A stretch of DNA of 64,000 bases, from the NCBI RefSeq assembly GCF_018200035.1, contig NZ_CP073581.1, positions 1,980,501-2,044,500 on the forward strand, given 5' to 3'. The notes beneath the pieces are model-generated. The model was not told where the DNA came from and ran no database searches. It saw only the letters and a list, made by a program, of their open reading frames with translations. This document shows, one piece after another, positions 17,867 to 30,258 of this stretch. How positions within the stretch are numbered: position 1 is the stretch's first letter; each line of letters starts with the position of its first letter. Both the position numbers and the translations under genes were made by a program. Origin of the DNA: Sulfitobacter albidus. Lineage in GTDB: Bacteria > Pseudomonadota > Alphaproteobacteria > Rhodobacterales > Rhodobacteraceae.

Positions 17867-17919
17867 TCCGCGCGGTCACGGCCCTTGACCGCGTGCATGG
17901 CTTGCCACACCTTCACCGG

Positions 17920-18660
17920 ATGTTTCCCATCCGCGATCACAACCCCTCGGGCCGGGTGCCCTATGTCACCTACGCGCTGCTGGCGCTCAATATCGGGATC
18001 TTCCTGATCTCACTGCCGATTTCCGACAACGAGCGGGCGCTGGCGCAGTTCTATTATGACTGGGCACTGCTGCCCCGCCGGGTGATGGAGGGGGACGGGC
18101 TTGGCGGTCTCTTCACCTCGATGTTCCTGCACGGGGGCTGGCTGCATCTGGCGGGCAACATGCTGTTTTTGTGGATCTTTGGCGACAATGTCGAGGATGA
18201 GATGGGGCATCTGCGCTTTGCGGGCTTCTACACCGTTGCAGGCATCGCCGCAGGTCTGGTGCATGTGGTCTCCGATCCGGCCTCTTACGTGCCGACCGTC
18301 GGGGCCTCAGGTGCCATCGCGGGGGTGATGGGGGCGTATCTGCTGCTCTTTCCCAAGGCCAAGGTCGATATCCTCATCATTTTCATCGTGTTTTTCCGCA
18401 TCTTCCCGATCCCTGCGTGGATCATGCTGGCGCTGTGGTTCGGGATGCAATTCGTGGGCGGTCTGTCGTCCGTTCAGGGCACGGGAGGTGTCGCCTATTG
18501 GGCGCATGCGGGCGGCTTCATCGCGGGGCTGATGCTCTGCGTGCCGCTTTGGCTGGCGCGCGGGGGGCCACGCTTTTGGCGCGTCAACGACGGCCATCCC
18601 CCGCACCCGGAGGCGACCTATGCCCTGCCCAGCTCTCTGCCCAAGGTCAAACGCAAATGA
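17920..18660 (+). CDS. Rhomboid-family intramembrane serine protease
   Basis: 246 residues from the ATG at 17920 (MFPIRDHNPSGRVPYVTYAL); the frame is open upstream through the intergenic repeats, which is not coding. Six membrane helices. The catalytic Ser is in GASGAIAGVMGAY (near residue 130) and the catalytic His in WAHAGGFIAGLMLC (near 195); the L1 loop Asn motif HLAGNMLFLWIFGDNVEDEMG is present. It cleaves single-pass membrane proteins within the bilayer; the substrate is not indicated. Its stop overlaps the ATG of the next gene (ATGA). Confidence 0.93.
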   Translation: MFPIRDHNPSGRVPYVTYALLALNIGIFLISLPISDNERALAQFYYDWALLPRRVMEGDGLGGLFTSMFLHGGWLHLAGNMLFLWIFGDNVEDEMGHLRFAGFYTVAGIAAGLVHVVSDPASYVPTVGASGAIAGVMGAYLLLFPKAKVDILIIFIVFFRIFPIPAWIMLALWFGMQFVGGLSSVQGTGGVAYWAHAGGFIAGLMLCVPLWLARGGPRFWRVNDGHPPHPEATYALPSSLPKVKRK

Positions 18661-19019
18661 AGATCACCGCCACCTGCCACTGCGGCGCCTGCGCGATTGA
18701 GGCAACGCTGCCAAACGGGTTTGCCGATGCCGCGCGCTGCACCTGTTCGTTCTGCCGCCGCCGACAGGCTGCGGCCGTTACCGCCTCCACCGCCAGCCTG
18801 CGCGTGACCAAAGGCGCCGATACGCTCACGCGCTACAGCTGGGGCAGCCACACGGCCAAACATCATTTCTGCAAAATCTGCGGGATCTACCTCTATCACC
18901 AGCGCCGGTCGGACCCCGCAGAATGTGGCGTCAACCTCGCCTGCATCGAAGGGTCAGACCCCTGGACGCGCGAGCCCTTCCCCTGGACGGACGGCATCAA
19001 CCACCCGTCCGACGACTAG
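18657..19019 (+). CDS. GFA-family zinc protein (glutathione-dependent formaldehyde-activating type fold)
   Basis: 120 residues from the ATG at 18657, overlapping the rhomboid stop by 4 bp. Zinc-ligand motifs are CHCGAC near residue 7, CTCSFCRRR near 28 and CKICGIY near 70, the Cys pattern of the GFA/Mss4-like fold. The best known member condenses formaldehyde with glutathione, but most family members have no proven reaction, so the activity here is open. Coupling to a membrane protease gene is not functionally informative. Confidence 0.88.
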   Translation: MKITATCHCGACAIEATLPNGFADAARCTCSFCRRRQAAAVTASTASLRVTKGADTLTRYSWGSHTAKHHFCKICGIYLYHQRRSDPAECGVNLACIEGSDPWTREPFPWTDGINHPSDD

Positions 19020-19031
19020 ACGCTCAGCCCC

Positions 19032-19826
19032 TCAGGCGGATTTCCCGCGCACCGCCTTGGCAAAACTGCGCGAGATCGCCTCGTTGCAGGCCAATATCTC
19101 ACCGTCCTCAAGGATGTTACCATCCGTCTTGATCGGCTCGACAAACCCTCCCGCCTCGCGCACGAGGATCATGCCTGCCGCCATGTCCCAGGCGTTCAGA
19201 CGCCGCTCCCAGAACCCCTCGTAGCGGCCGGCGGCCACGTAGGCGAGGTCAAGCGCCGCGCAGCCAAAGCGCCGGATGCCCGCACAGGTCGGCGCCAGTC
19301 GCGCGATATCCTGCAACACCATCGGCAGATCGGCGCGGCCCGCGTAGGGGATGCCGGTGGCAAACATGCTCTCAATCATGCGCGCGCGGCCCGAGACGCG
19401 CAAACGTGTGTCGTTCATCCACGCGCCCGCGCCTTTTTCGGCAAAGAACATCTCGTCCTTGGCGGCGTCATAGACGACACCGGCCACGATCTGGCCCTTG
19501 TGCTCCAGCGCGATGGAGATGCCCCAATGCGCCAGCCCGTGCTGGAAATTGGTCGAACCATCCAGCGGATCGACGATCCAGCGGCGCGTGGGGTCTTCGC
19601 CCTCTTCGGTGGTGGCCCCTTTGGTCAGCCAGCCGTAGGTGCCGCGGGCGGCGCGCAGCTCTTCGCGCAGGATCTTCTCGGACGCCGCATCGGCCTTGCG
19701 CACAAATTCCTCGGCACCGCGCACCGACGCCTGCAGGCTTTCAACCTCGCGGAAATCCTTGACCAACGACCGGCCGGCCTTGCGCGCGGCTTTCTGCATG
19801 ACGTTGAGGTTTGCACTGCCGTTCAT
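19032..19826 (-). CDS. suhB: Inositol monophosphatase-family phosphatase (SuhB-like)
   Basis: 264 residues from the ATG at 19826; an open extension to 19931 overlaps the promoter of the divergent gene and is rejected. The Mg2+-site motifs are present: EEGEDPTRRWIVDPLDGSTNF (near residue 80) and WDMAAGMILVREAGG (near 210). It hydrolyses phosphate from inositol-1-phosphate or similar sugar phosphates; the E. coli homologue also influences rRNA transcription. It converges with the GFA-family gene, with 12 bp between stops. Confidence 0.92.
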   Translation of the reverse strand: MNGSANLNVMQKAARKAGRSLVKDFREVESLQASVRGAEEFVRKADAASEKILREELRAARGTYGWLTKGATTEEGEDPTRRWIVDPLDGSTNFQHGLAHWGISIALEHKGQIVAGVVYDAAKDEMFFAEKGAGAWMNDTRLRVSGRARMIESMFATGIPYAGRADLPMVLQDIARLAPTCAGIRRFGCAALDLAYVAAGRYEGFWERRLNAWDMAAGMILVREAGGFVEPIKTDGNILEDGEILACNEAISRSFAKAVRGKSA

Positions 19827-19971
19827 CGCTGTGGCCTTTCTGCTAGGGACTTTTGCCCTCATACGCCCGCCCCGCGCGATTGCCAAGGGGCGGACCCGTG
19901 ACGCAGCGTGCGCCTTGCGACGGTCGCGCATTGCGGTACGCTGTTCCGCAGCTTAAACAACGGAGATCCCC

Positions 19972-21012
19972 ATGACCGACCAGATGCAAAAGATCGTCCT
20001 TGCCAGCCGCCCCGACGGCGCGCCGACCCCCGATAACTTCCGGCTTGAAGAAGCCGCCGTGCCGACCCCCGGCGCGGGCGAAGTGCTGGTGCGCGTGCAC
20101 TACATGTCGCTCGACCCCTACATGCGCGGGCGCATGGACGATGCCAAATCCTACGCGGCCCCCGTGCCCGTGGGCGGCACCATGGAAGGCGGTGGCGTGG
20201 GCGAGATCATCGCATCGAACGCCGACGGCTATGCCGTGGGCGAATTCGTCATGGGCGGGCTCGGCTGGGCCACCCACGCGGTCGTGCCCGCCAAGGGACT
20301 GGCCAAGATTGATCCCAAGACCGCGCCCATCACCTATGCGCTGGGTGTGCTGGGCATGCCCGGCCTCACCGGCTGGTTCGGCCTCACGGAATACGGCCGC
20401 CCCAAGGAAGGCGAGACGCTTGTGGTCGCCGCCGCCACCGGTCCGGTGGGGTCGATGGTCGGACAGGTCGCCAAATCAATGGGCCTGCGCGTCGTGGGCA
20501 TCGCGGGCGGCGCCGAGAAATGCAAGCTCGCGACCGATCACTTCGGCTTTGACGCCTGCCTTGATCACCGCGCCTACGACGATGCCTCGGCCCTGCGCGC
20601 CGCGCTCAAGGAAGTCTGCCCCAAGGGTATCGACATCTATTTCGAGAACGTCGGCGGCAAGGTGCTGGAGGCCGTCCTCCCGATGATGAACCAGTTTGGC
20701 CGCATCCCCGTGTGCGGCATGATCGCGTGGTACAACGCCGGGGGCCTGGGCGCCGACGCGTCCGAAGGGGGGCTGACCGGGCCAAAGCTGTGGCGCACGA
20801 TCCTCGTGAACTTCCTCAGCGTGAACGGCTTTATCATCTCGAACCACTGGGACCGGATGCCCGATTTCCACAAGGCCGTCGCCCCGATGATCCAAAGCGG
20901 CGACATCAAGGTGCAGGAAGACATCACCGAGGGCCTCGAAAACGCGCCGCAGGCCTTTATCGACCTGCTGAACGGCGGCAACACCGGCAAGGCGATGGTC
21001 AAACTGATCTGA
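19972..21012 (+). CDS. NADPH-dependent MDR oxidoreductase, CurA-like
   Basis: 346 residues. The N-terminal GroES-like domain lacks the zinc ligands of alcohol dehydrogenases (SLDPYMRGRMDDAKSYAAPV). The Rossmann domain has AAATGPVGSMVGQVAK near residue 155, and IYFENVGGKVLEAVLPMM is the leukotriene/CurA hallmark. Such enzymes reduce the C=C bond of alpha,beta-unsaturated ketones and aldehydes, including lipid-peroxidation products. The AACGGAG ribosome-binding site is well placed. It is divergent from suhB. Confidence 0.93.
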   Translation: MTDQMQKIVLASRPDGAPTPDNFRLEEAAVPTPGAGEVLVRVHYMSLDPYMRGRMDDAKSYAAPVPVGGTMEGGGVGEIIASNADGYAVGEFVMGGLGWATHAVVPAKGLAKIDPKTAPITYALGVLGMPGLTGWFGLTEYGRPKEGETLVVAAATGPVGSMVGQVAKSMGLRVVGIAGGAEKCKLATDHFGFDACLDHRAYDDASALRAALKEVCPKGIDIYFENVGGKVLEAVLPMMNQFGRIPVCGMIAWYNAGGLGADASEGGLTGPKLWRTILVNFLSVNGFIISNHWDRMPDFHKAVAPMIQSGDIKVQEDITEGLENAPQAFIDLLNGGNTGKAMVKLI

Positions 21013-21048
21013 CCGCACGCGCGGCGCTCCTTTCAGGGCGCGCCGCGC

Positions 21049-21954
21049 TCACACCGATTGCAGTTTGCGCGCCTCCTGCCCGGCCAGTGCAAGCAATTCT
21101 TGCATAAAGGGTTTTTCACGGTCCTGCACCCGGATCGCTGCGTACAGCCCGCGCGTGATACCCTGCGCCGTCAGCGGTCGCGTGACGTAGTCTGAGGAAT
21201 ACTTCACCTCCCGCACCACCCAATCGGGCAGCACCGACACGCCCCTGTTTGACGCCACCAACAGCAGGATCACCGCCGTCAACTCTACCTGCCGGATCGC
21301 CGCAGGCTCTACCTTGGCCGGGATCAGCAGCTGGCTGAACACGTCCAGACGCGCGCGTTCCACCGGGTAGGTGATCAACGTCTCGCCGCGAAAATCCTCC
21401 GCCTCGACATGCGGCTTGTCCGCCAGCGGATGCGTGCTGGCCGCGACAAAAACGGCCTTGTAGTCAAAAAGTTCGATAAACTCGACGCCCGCGATCTCCT
21501 CAGGATCCGAAGAGATCACCAGATCCACCTCCTCGCGCAGGAGCGCCGGGAGCGCGTCGAACGCAAGGCCGGGGCGGATGTCCACATCCACCTCGCCAAA
21601 GCTGCGGCGGAATTGTTCGAGCACGGGAAAGAGCCACTCAAAACAGGCGTGGCATTCGATGGCGATATGCATCCGCCCGGTGCTGCCGTCGCGCAGGCCC
21701 GCGAATTCATCCTGCAAGGCGGCGACCTGCGGCAACACCTGCTGCGCAAGCTTCAGCAGGCGCTGGCCCGCGGGCGACAGCTTCAACGGCTTTGAGCGGC
21801 GCACGAACAGCTCGACCCCCGCCTGATCCTCCAAACCCTTCACCTGATGGCTTAGCGCGGATTGGGTGATGTTCATCATCTCCGCCGCGCGCGCCAGCCC
21901 GCCCGCCTGATGAATGGCCTGAATGGTGCGCAGATGGCGAAACTCGATATGCAT
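21049..21954 (-). CDS. metR: LysR-family activator MetR
   Basis: 301 residues. The N-terminal HTH is at residues 1-60 (FRHLRTIQAIHQAGGLARAAEM, ITQSALSHQVKGLE). The effector domain strongly matches MetR, including MHIAIECHACFEWLFPVLEQF near residue 94 and ETLITYPVERARLDVF near 195. MetR uses homocysteine as co-effector to activate methionine biosynthesis genes. It is divergent from metF with a 96-bp gap, the classic MetR arrangement, so self-repression and metF activation are expected. Confidence 0.93.
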   Translation of the reverse strand: MHIEFRHLRTIQAIHQAGGLARAAEMMNITQSALSHQVKGLEDQAGVELFVRRSKPLKLSPAGQRLLKLAQQVLPQVAALQDEFAGLRDGSTGRMHIAIECHACFEWLFPVLEQFRRSFGEVDVDIRPGLAFDALPALLREEVDLVISSDPEEIAGVEFIELFDYKAVFVAASTHPLADKPHVEAEDFRGETLITYPVERARLDVFSQLLIPAKVEPAAIRQVELTAVILLLVASNRGVSVLPDWVVREVKYSSDYVTRPLTAQGITRGLYAAIRVQDREKPFMQELLALAGQEARKLQSV

Positions 21955-21993
21955 TATGGCGCGCGCCTCATGTTAAAGATGAAAGTTATGAAT

Positions 21994-22021
21994 TTGTCTC
22001 ATCTCGCGCGACGTGAGACAA
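21994..22021. promoter_or_regulatory. Inverted repeat in the metR-metF promoter region
   Basis: Perfect 8-bp arms TTGTCTCA (21994-22001) and TGAGACAA (22014-22021) with a 12-bp spacer, 29 bp before the metF start. Just upstream, GATGAAAGTTATGAA (21979-21993) partly resembles the MetR consensus TGAAN5TTCA. The repeat could be a MetR site or a leader hairpin close to the metF ribosome-binding site. Confidence 0.4.
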
Positions 22022-22050
22022 GAGGGGAAATCAATCCAGAGGTTTCCAAA

Positions 22051-22917
22051 ATGCCCACTCCCGCCGTTTCCTTCGAAGTCTTCCCGCCCAAGACCGTCGA
22101 TGCCGCGTTCCGTCTGTGGGACACGGCGCAGGCGCTGGCCCCGCTGGCACCGCGCTTTTTCTCCGTCACCTACGGCGCTGGCGGCACGACCCGCGATCTG
22201 AGCCAGGACGCAGCGGCGGTACTGCACCGCACCTCCGGCCTGCCGGTGTCCGCGCATCTGACTTGCGTGGATGCCTCCGTGGCCGAAACCATGGCGCAGG
22301 CCGAAGCCTTCCGCGCGGCGGGCGTGCGCGACATCGTGGCCCTGCGCGGCGACCCACCGGCGGGCGACACCCGCTTCACCCCCCATCCCGAAGGATTTGA
22401 CAGCTCGGTCGCGCTGATCGAGGCGCTGAGCCTTGCGGGCGGGTTCAACATCCGCGTGGGCGCCTACCCCGACAGCCATCCCGACGCGGCGAGCCAACAC
22501 GCCAACGTGCAATACCTCAAACGCAAGTTCGACGCGGGCGCCTGCGAGGCGATCACGCAGTTCTTTTTCGAACCCGAAAGCTTCCTGCGGTTCCGCGATC
22601 TTTGTGCGGCGGCGGGCATCGACGCGCCCATCGTGCCGGGCATCCTGCCGATCACGAATTGGGCCTCCGCCCGCCGTTTTGCCGAACGCTGCGGCACCAA
22701 GATACCCGCATGGCTCGATGAAGCCTACCGCGCGGCGGCCCGCGACGGGCGCGAAGATCTGCTGTCGACGACCCTGTGCACGGAACTGTGCAGCACATTG
22801 GTCGACGAAGGCGTGGACTCGCTGCATTTCTACACGCTCAACCGTCCCGATCTGACCCGCGACGTGTGCCGCGCACTGGGGATCACGCCGCAGAGCGCGC
22901 TGTCGAACGTGGCGTAA
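22051..22917 (+). CDS. metF: Methylenetetrahydrofolate reductase
   Basis: 288 residues from the ATG at 22051 with AGAGG upstream. FAD-dependent reduction of 5,10-methylene-THF to 5-methyl-THF for methionine synthesis. Family motifs are SFEVFPPKT at the N-terminus (the catalytic Glu), FFSVTYGAGGTTR near residue 40, DIVALRGDPP near 100, and a C-terminal DSLHFYTLNRPD. Length and motif order match bacterial MetF. The adjacent divergent metR supports methionine-pathway control. Confidence 0.96.
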   Translation: MPTPAVSFEVFPPKTVDAAFRLWDTAQALAPLAPRFFSVTYGAGGTTRDLSQDAAAVLHRTSGLPVSAHLTCVDASVAETMAQAEAFRAAGVRDIVALRGDPPAGDTRFTPHPEGFDSSVALIEALSLAGGFNIRVGAYPDSHPDAASQHANVQYLKRKFDAGACEAITQFFFEPESFLRFRDLCAAAGIDAPIVPGILPITNWASARRFAERCGTKIPAWLDEAYRAAARDGREDLLSTTLCTELCSTLVDEGVDSLHFYTLNRPDLTRDVCRALGITPQSALSNVA

Positions 22918-22976
22918 CGGCTTGCCCCGAGGGGCCGCGCGCCGCATCCTTGCTGCACCACACGCAGGAGGATCCC

Positions 22977-23459
22977 ATGCCACGTATCGCCACATCGCCC
23001 GACGATCTGCTCAGCCCCGATGAGGCGCTTGCACTCTCGGGGCTGGAGTTCATGCAGGCGATCCTGAGCGGCAAGAACCCCGGGCCCCCCATCGGCGCCA
23101 CGATGGGCTACACGCTGCACGACGTGGCCGAGGGGCGATGCGTGTTTCGCGGTGCGCCGGAATTCAACGTGACCAACCCCATGGGCACGGTGCACGGCGG
23201 CTGGTACGGCACGCTGCTGGATTCCGCGATGGCCTGCGCGGTGATGACCCGCGTGCCCAAGGGGTCGGTCTATACGACACTGGAATACAAGGTGAATATC
23301 CTGCGCCCCATCCCGCTGGGCACCCAGATCGACTGCATCGGAGAGATCGACCACGTCGGCCGCTCCACTGGCGTCGCGCACGGAGAGATTCGCGGCGTCG
23401 AGGACGACAAGCTCTACGCCACAGGCTCCACCACTTGCATCGTGATGAAGATGCGTTAG
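22977..23459 (+). CDS. PaaI-family hotdog thioesterase
   Basis: 160 residues with AGGAGG 6 bp before the ATG. Hotdog fold with the PaaI signature NPMGTVHGGWYGTLLDSAM near residues 64-82, where HGG and the helix Asp act in catalysis. The final strands carry TGVAHGEIRGVEDDKLYATGSTTCIVM. It hydrolyses acyl-CoA or aryl-acyl-CoA thioesters; the substrate is not shown by context. It follows metF by 59 bp, so co-transcription is possible. Confidence 0.9.
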   Translation: MPRIATSPDDLLSPDEALALSGLEFMQAILSGKNPGPPIGATMGYTLHDVAEGRCVFRGAPEFNVTNPMGTVHGGWYGTLLDSAMACAVMTRVPKGSVYTTLEYKVNILRPIPLGTQIDCIGEIDHVGRSTGVAHGEIRGVEDDKLYATGSTTCIVMKMR

Positions 23460-23470
23460 CGACCGGGCAT

Positions 23471-23514
23471 CGGAAAATTTCAAATTTTCCGGCCGGAATT
23501 TTTCAAAAATTCCG
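23471..23514. repeat. Tandem AT-core palindromes (two hairpins)
   Basis: Hairpin 1 is CGGAAAATTT-C-AAATTTTCCG (23471-23491) and hairpin 2 is CGGAATTTTT-C-AAAAATTCCG (23494-23514), two bases apart and similar to each other. They lie between convergent genes, 11 bp after the thioesterase stop, and also encode the last residues of the DUF2235 frame. Probably a bidirectional terminator or an extragenic repeat pair. Confidence 0.65.
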
Positions 23515-24568
23515 ATCCCTGTGGAGGGGTTTTTGCGCCACGCCCGGTGACGCTCTCGTGCAGGCGCTCCGACGGATCACCCCCGACGACCCGCTTGCGC
23601 CGGGTGACAAAAACCTTCCCCCAGCCCGCGAACGTCCCGATGGAGGGCGCGGTGATGTCCTGCGCGAACCGCGCGGCCCATCCTTCGGGCAACGGCAGAC
23701 CGCTTGCCTCGGCCCGCGCTAGCATCCACACAAGTGGGATATTCGACAGGGGCCGCGCCGCGTGACGCCCGCCTAGCTGTCCGCCCACATCCCCGTGACT
23801 GCCCCGAAACCAGACCTGCTCGATCTGATCGGGCCGCGCCGGGTCGCTTTCCCACATAACGGGGCGGTAGACCACGCGCGTCTCGTCCAGCGCCAGCGCG
23901 TGATAGCCCCGTTTCACGCAACCGCCCAGATGATGGTTGTGAAACGCGTGCCGTGCCACGCTCAGCCGCCACAGCACCGGCGCGTTGATCCCCAGCGATT
24001 TCACCGTATCCCAGACCCCGATCATCTCGATCGGCACGTCCGTCGCGCAATGGGCGCGCGTGAAAGCCGCCCGCGCGGTGCCCCCGCATTCGTAGTGCCG
24101 GTAGGCCTGCCGCACGTTGCGTTCGGTGGCGTGTTCGGCCCGCAAGAGACCCACGCGGTCGATGATCCCCGCCAGCGAGCGCACCGCATAGGCCCCGCGC
24201 GAAAACCCCATCAGAAAGATGCGATCTCCCGGGCGGAAACGCGAGGCAAGATAGCCGTAAGCCCGCCGGATCTGCCGGTTGATCCCCTTGCCCGCAATCA
24301 CGCCGCCCAGCGCGGTCCAGTCCTGCCACTGCAGCCCCGGCTCATAGTAGATCGAGATGCGCGGCCCCATTTCCTGCGCCAGCCGGTAAGTGAGACCCGC
24401 GTTCGTCTCCGCCCCCGGCGCCAGCGACGACATCGTCCCGTCAAGGATCACCAAATGCGTCTGCACCCCGCGCCGTGGCCCAAAATCCGACGCAGGCCGC
24501 TGCCACAGCCCGCCAAAGAGCCGCGCCAGCAGGCTGTCGTTCAGATCATTCCGCGGCGATCCTGTCAC
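23480..24568 (-). CDS. DUF2235 alpha/beta-hydrolase-like protein
   Basis: 362 residues. The N-terminal HLVILDGTMSSLAPG near residue 38 and IFLMGFSRGAYAVRSLAGII near 118 (nucleophile-elbow GFSRG) identify DUF2235, a lipase-like fold also used by some type VI secretion phospholipase effectors. EMIGVWDTVKSLG and WFRGSHGDVGGQ carry the further conserved Asp and His residues. No VgrG, PAAR or immunity gene is nearby, so an effector role is not supported. The start overlaps the end of the molybdenum hydroxylase gene by 23 bp. The last ten residues come from the tandem palindromes, so the original stop may have been displaced. Confidence 0.8.
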   Translation of the reverse strand: MTGSPRNDLNDSLLARLFGGLWQRPASDFGPRRGVQTHLVILDGTMSSLAPGAETNAGLTYRLAQEMGPRISIYYEPGLQWQDWTALGGVIAGKGINRQIRRAYGYLASRFRPGDRIFLMGFSRGAYAVRSLAGIIDRVGLLRAEHATERNVRQAYRHYECGGTARAAFTRAHCATDVPIEMIGVWDTVKSLGINAPVLWRLSVARHAFHNHHLGGCVKRGYHALALDETRVVYRPVMWESDPARPDQIEQVWFRGSHGDVGGQLGGRHAARPLSNIPLVWMLARAEASGLPLPEGWAARFAQDITAPSIGTFAGWGKVFVTRRKRVVGGDPSERLHESVTGRGAKTPPQGSEFLKNSGRKI

Positions 24569-26842
24569 CGTTCAAAAGCTCCCACACCTTGTGCGGCGTG
24601 AACGGCATGTCCGCCTGCCGCACGCCATGGTCCCACAGCGCATCCTGCACCGCATTGGACACCGCCGCCAGCGCGCCGACAGTCCCGGCCTCGCCACAGC
24701 CCTTCATGCCCATGACATTCGCGGTTGAAGGCACAGGCTCACTGGTGAAAGAGATATAGGGCACATCCGTTGCGCGCGGCAGGGCGTAATCCATGAAGGT
24801 CGCGGTCAGCAGCTGACCATCCTCGTCGTAGACGACCCGCTCCTGCACAGCCTGCCCGATACCCTGCACGACACCGCCGTGCACCTGCCCTTCGGCCAGC
24901 ATCGGATTAATAAGATTACCAAAATCGTCAACAACGGTATAGCGGTCCACCTCGACGATCCCGGTCTCGGGATCGATGACGACCTCGCTGATGTGGCAGC
25001 CATTGGGGAAACTGCGCGCGGGCAGGGTCGCGCGTTCGTGATGGCTCAAAAGGTCATCGCGCCCCTGAGCACGGGCCATTTCGGCAACTTCGAGCATCGT
25101 CGGCGTGAGGTTCGACCCCTCCGCCCGGAAGCGTTCGTCGTCAAAGGTGATCTCGGCGGCGGGCACGCCCATCTCGTCCGACAGGAACGCGCTGAACGCC
25201 TCGATGATCTTGGCCGTGGTGGCAAGCGTGGCGTTGTTCTGCACTGTGACCGAGCGCGAACCACCCGTCCCCCGCCCGTAGCAATCCGGTCGCTGTCCCC
25301 CTGCACCACGGTGATCGCCTCCAACGGGATACCGGTCTGATCGCTCAGAAACTTGGCATAGACCGTCTCATGCCCCTGCCCGCCCGATTGCGTGCCGACA
25401 AGGATCTCGACCCGCCCGTCTTCGAGGAAATTGACCGTGGCACCCTCGCTGGGATCGCCCAGGATACTCTCGATGTAATAACAAATCCCCTGCCCGCGCA
25501 GCAGCCCACGCGCCGCATCCGCAGCGCGGCGCGCGGCAAAGCCCTGCGCATCCGCCTCGACCGCCGCCCGCGCCAGGACCCTGTCGAAGTCGCCCACGTC
25601 ATAGGTCTCGTCCGTGGCGGTGGTGTAGGGAAACTGCTCGGGCTTGATGAAATTGATCCGGCGCAGCTCCCAGGGATCGACATCCAGCTCCCGCGCGGCC
25701 CGGTCCATCACCCGCTCCAGCACGTAGATCGCCTCGGGCCGTCCCGCGCCACGGTACGCATCCACCTGCACGGTGTTGGTGTAGTATCCCTCGACCTGCA
25801 ACCACGTGGTCTGCACGTCATAGACCCCCATCAGCACACGCGAAAACAGCGTCGTCTGAATGGGTTGCCCGAATTGGCTGTTGTAGGCGCCCAGATTGCA
25901 TTTGGTGCGCACCCGGTAGGCGGTGATGCGGTTATTGGCGTCAAACGCCAGCTCCGCCAGCGAGGTCAGATCGCGCCCGCCATTGTCGCTCAGCATGGCT
26001 TCGGTACGCTCCGACATCCAGCGCACCGGACGACCCAGCACGCGCGCGGCGTGGCACACCACGAAGTACTCCGGATACGCCATCGCCTTCATCCCGAACG
26101 CGCCGCCGGTGTCGGGATTGCTCACCCGCACGTTCTCCGGCGCCAGACCAAAGGCGCGCACCAGATTATCCTTGTGCACCCACACCCCCTGCCCGTTGTT
26201 GGCCAGATGCAACCGCGTGCCGTCCCACTCGGCGAAACAGCCGCGCGGCTCCATTGAGTTGACGATGATCCGGTTGTCACCCACCTCCAGCGATACCGTC
26301 CGCGCAGCCTCGGAAAAGGCCCGCTCTGTCGCCAGCTCATCGCCCAGACCCCAATCGAACGCCCGGTTGTCCGGCGCCTCCGTGTGCAACGTTTCGCCGC
26401 CGGGCTCCAGCGCAATGCACGCGGGCAACTCCTCCGCATCGAAGACTATCAACTCGGCGGCGTCCTTGGCCTGCTCCAGCGTGTCGGCGATGACAACGGC
26501 CACAGGCTCGCCGACATGACGCACCTTGCCCTTGGCCAGCAGGGGTCGCATCGGGGCGGCCGCCTTGCTGCCATCGCGGTTCTTCAGGGTGGCCCCGTCC
26601 ATGGCAATGTCGACGTCCGCTGCCTCAAGATCTGCGCAGGTCACCACCAGATGCACGCCCGGCGACACCACCGCATCGCTCACGTCCAGCTCGGAGATCA
26701 CCCCATGCGCAATCGGCGAACGAAAGACAAAGGCATGAAGCGCGCCATCAGGCGCAATATCATCCACGTACCGCCCCTCACCGGTCAAGAACCGTGCATC
26801 CTCCACACGCGAGGTCGCCTGCGATTTTCCGAATTTTTCCAT
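24546..26842 (-). pseudogene. Form II CoxL-like molybdenum hydroxylase large subunit, one frameshift
   Basis: The first part (from 26842, about 525 residues in frame) starts with the domain boundary KSQATSRVEDARFLTGEGRYVDD of xanthine dehydrogenase/CO dehydrogenase large subunits. The active-site loop reads AYRGAGR near residue 360; this is the form II signature, not the form I CO dehydrogenase signature AYxCSFR. The frame is lost in the C5 run at 25269-25273; one added base restores RIATGGGTGGSRSVTVQN and leads into the last 230 residues, which hold the catalytic Glu motif GCGEAGTVGAL. The total would be about 765 residues, normal for the family. No medium (FAD) or small (2Fe-2S) subunit gene is adjacent, so partners must be elsewhere. 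Substrate unknown. Confidence 0.88.
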
Positions 26843-27297
26843 GCGTCCGCTCCCAGCATATGTTTCAGGAGAAACTAGCGATGCCGCCGCCGGTGTCCAG
26901 CGCCACCGATCGAACGCGCGCGCTGCACTGGCAGAGATGGCGCGCCGCGTATTTTTGGCACAAAAAAGCGGGCGTTAACCCAAAATTTACGACGTATGCG
27001 CAAACTTGAGGGGCGGTACAGGCGGGCGCGCCGATGACCGCGCACGATGAAGCCGCTCTTGCGCAGTGAAAGCACCCGCGACGTGCGGGCCGACCGCGCA
27101 AGGGTGCTTCATCGCTTCATTGTGCCGCAAATACGCATTCCAACCTCTCCGCCCTCGCCGCCCTGTAAGTTCCCGCGCCCATGGGACGGTGGGTGGGGCG
27201 CCGGTGCGGGCCTGCCCGCAGCAGCGCCACCTACCGGGCCTTTCCCTCTCGCCCTTCCTCCGCTACATCCCCTGCAAACGCAGACGGGATAGATGAC
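26843..27297. other. Divergent intergenic region upstream of valS
   Basis: About 455 bp between the reverse-strand hydroxylase gene and valS. It should hold promoters for both. A 71-codon forward frame here (to 27009) lacks a ribosome-binding site and any family resemblance. I see no riboswitch, T-box or terminator. Confidence 0.4.
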
Positions 27298-30225
<2,928 letters not shown>

Positions 30226-30258
30226 ATGGCCCGCCCGGTGCCACGCCGGGCGGTGAGC

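Noticed and set aside
23480..24568. Type VI secretion effector locus
   Set aside because: DUF2235 alone is not enough; no VgrG, PAAR, Tle-immunity or chaperone genes are adjacent.
24546..26842. True carbon monoxide dehydrogenase (coxL form I)
   Set aside because: The active-site loop is AYRGAGR, not AYxCSFR, and coxM/coxS are missing next to it.
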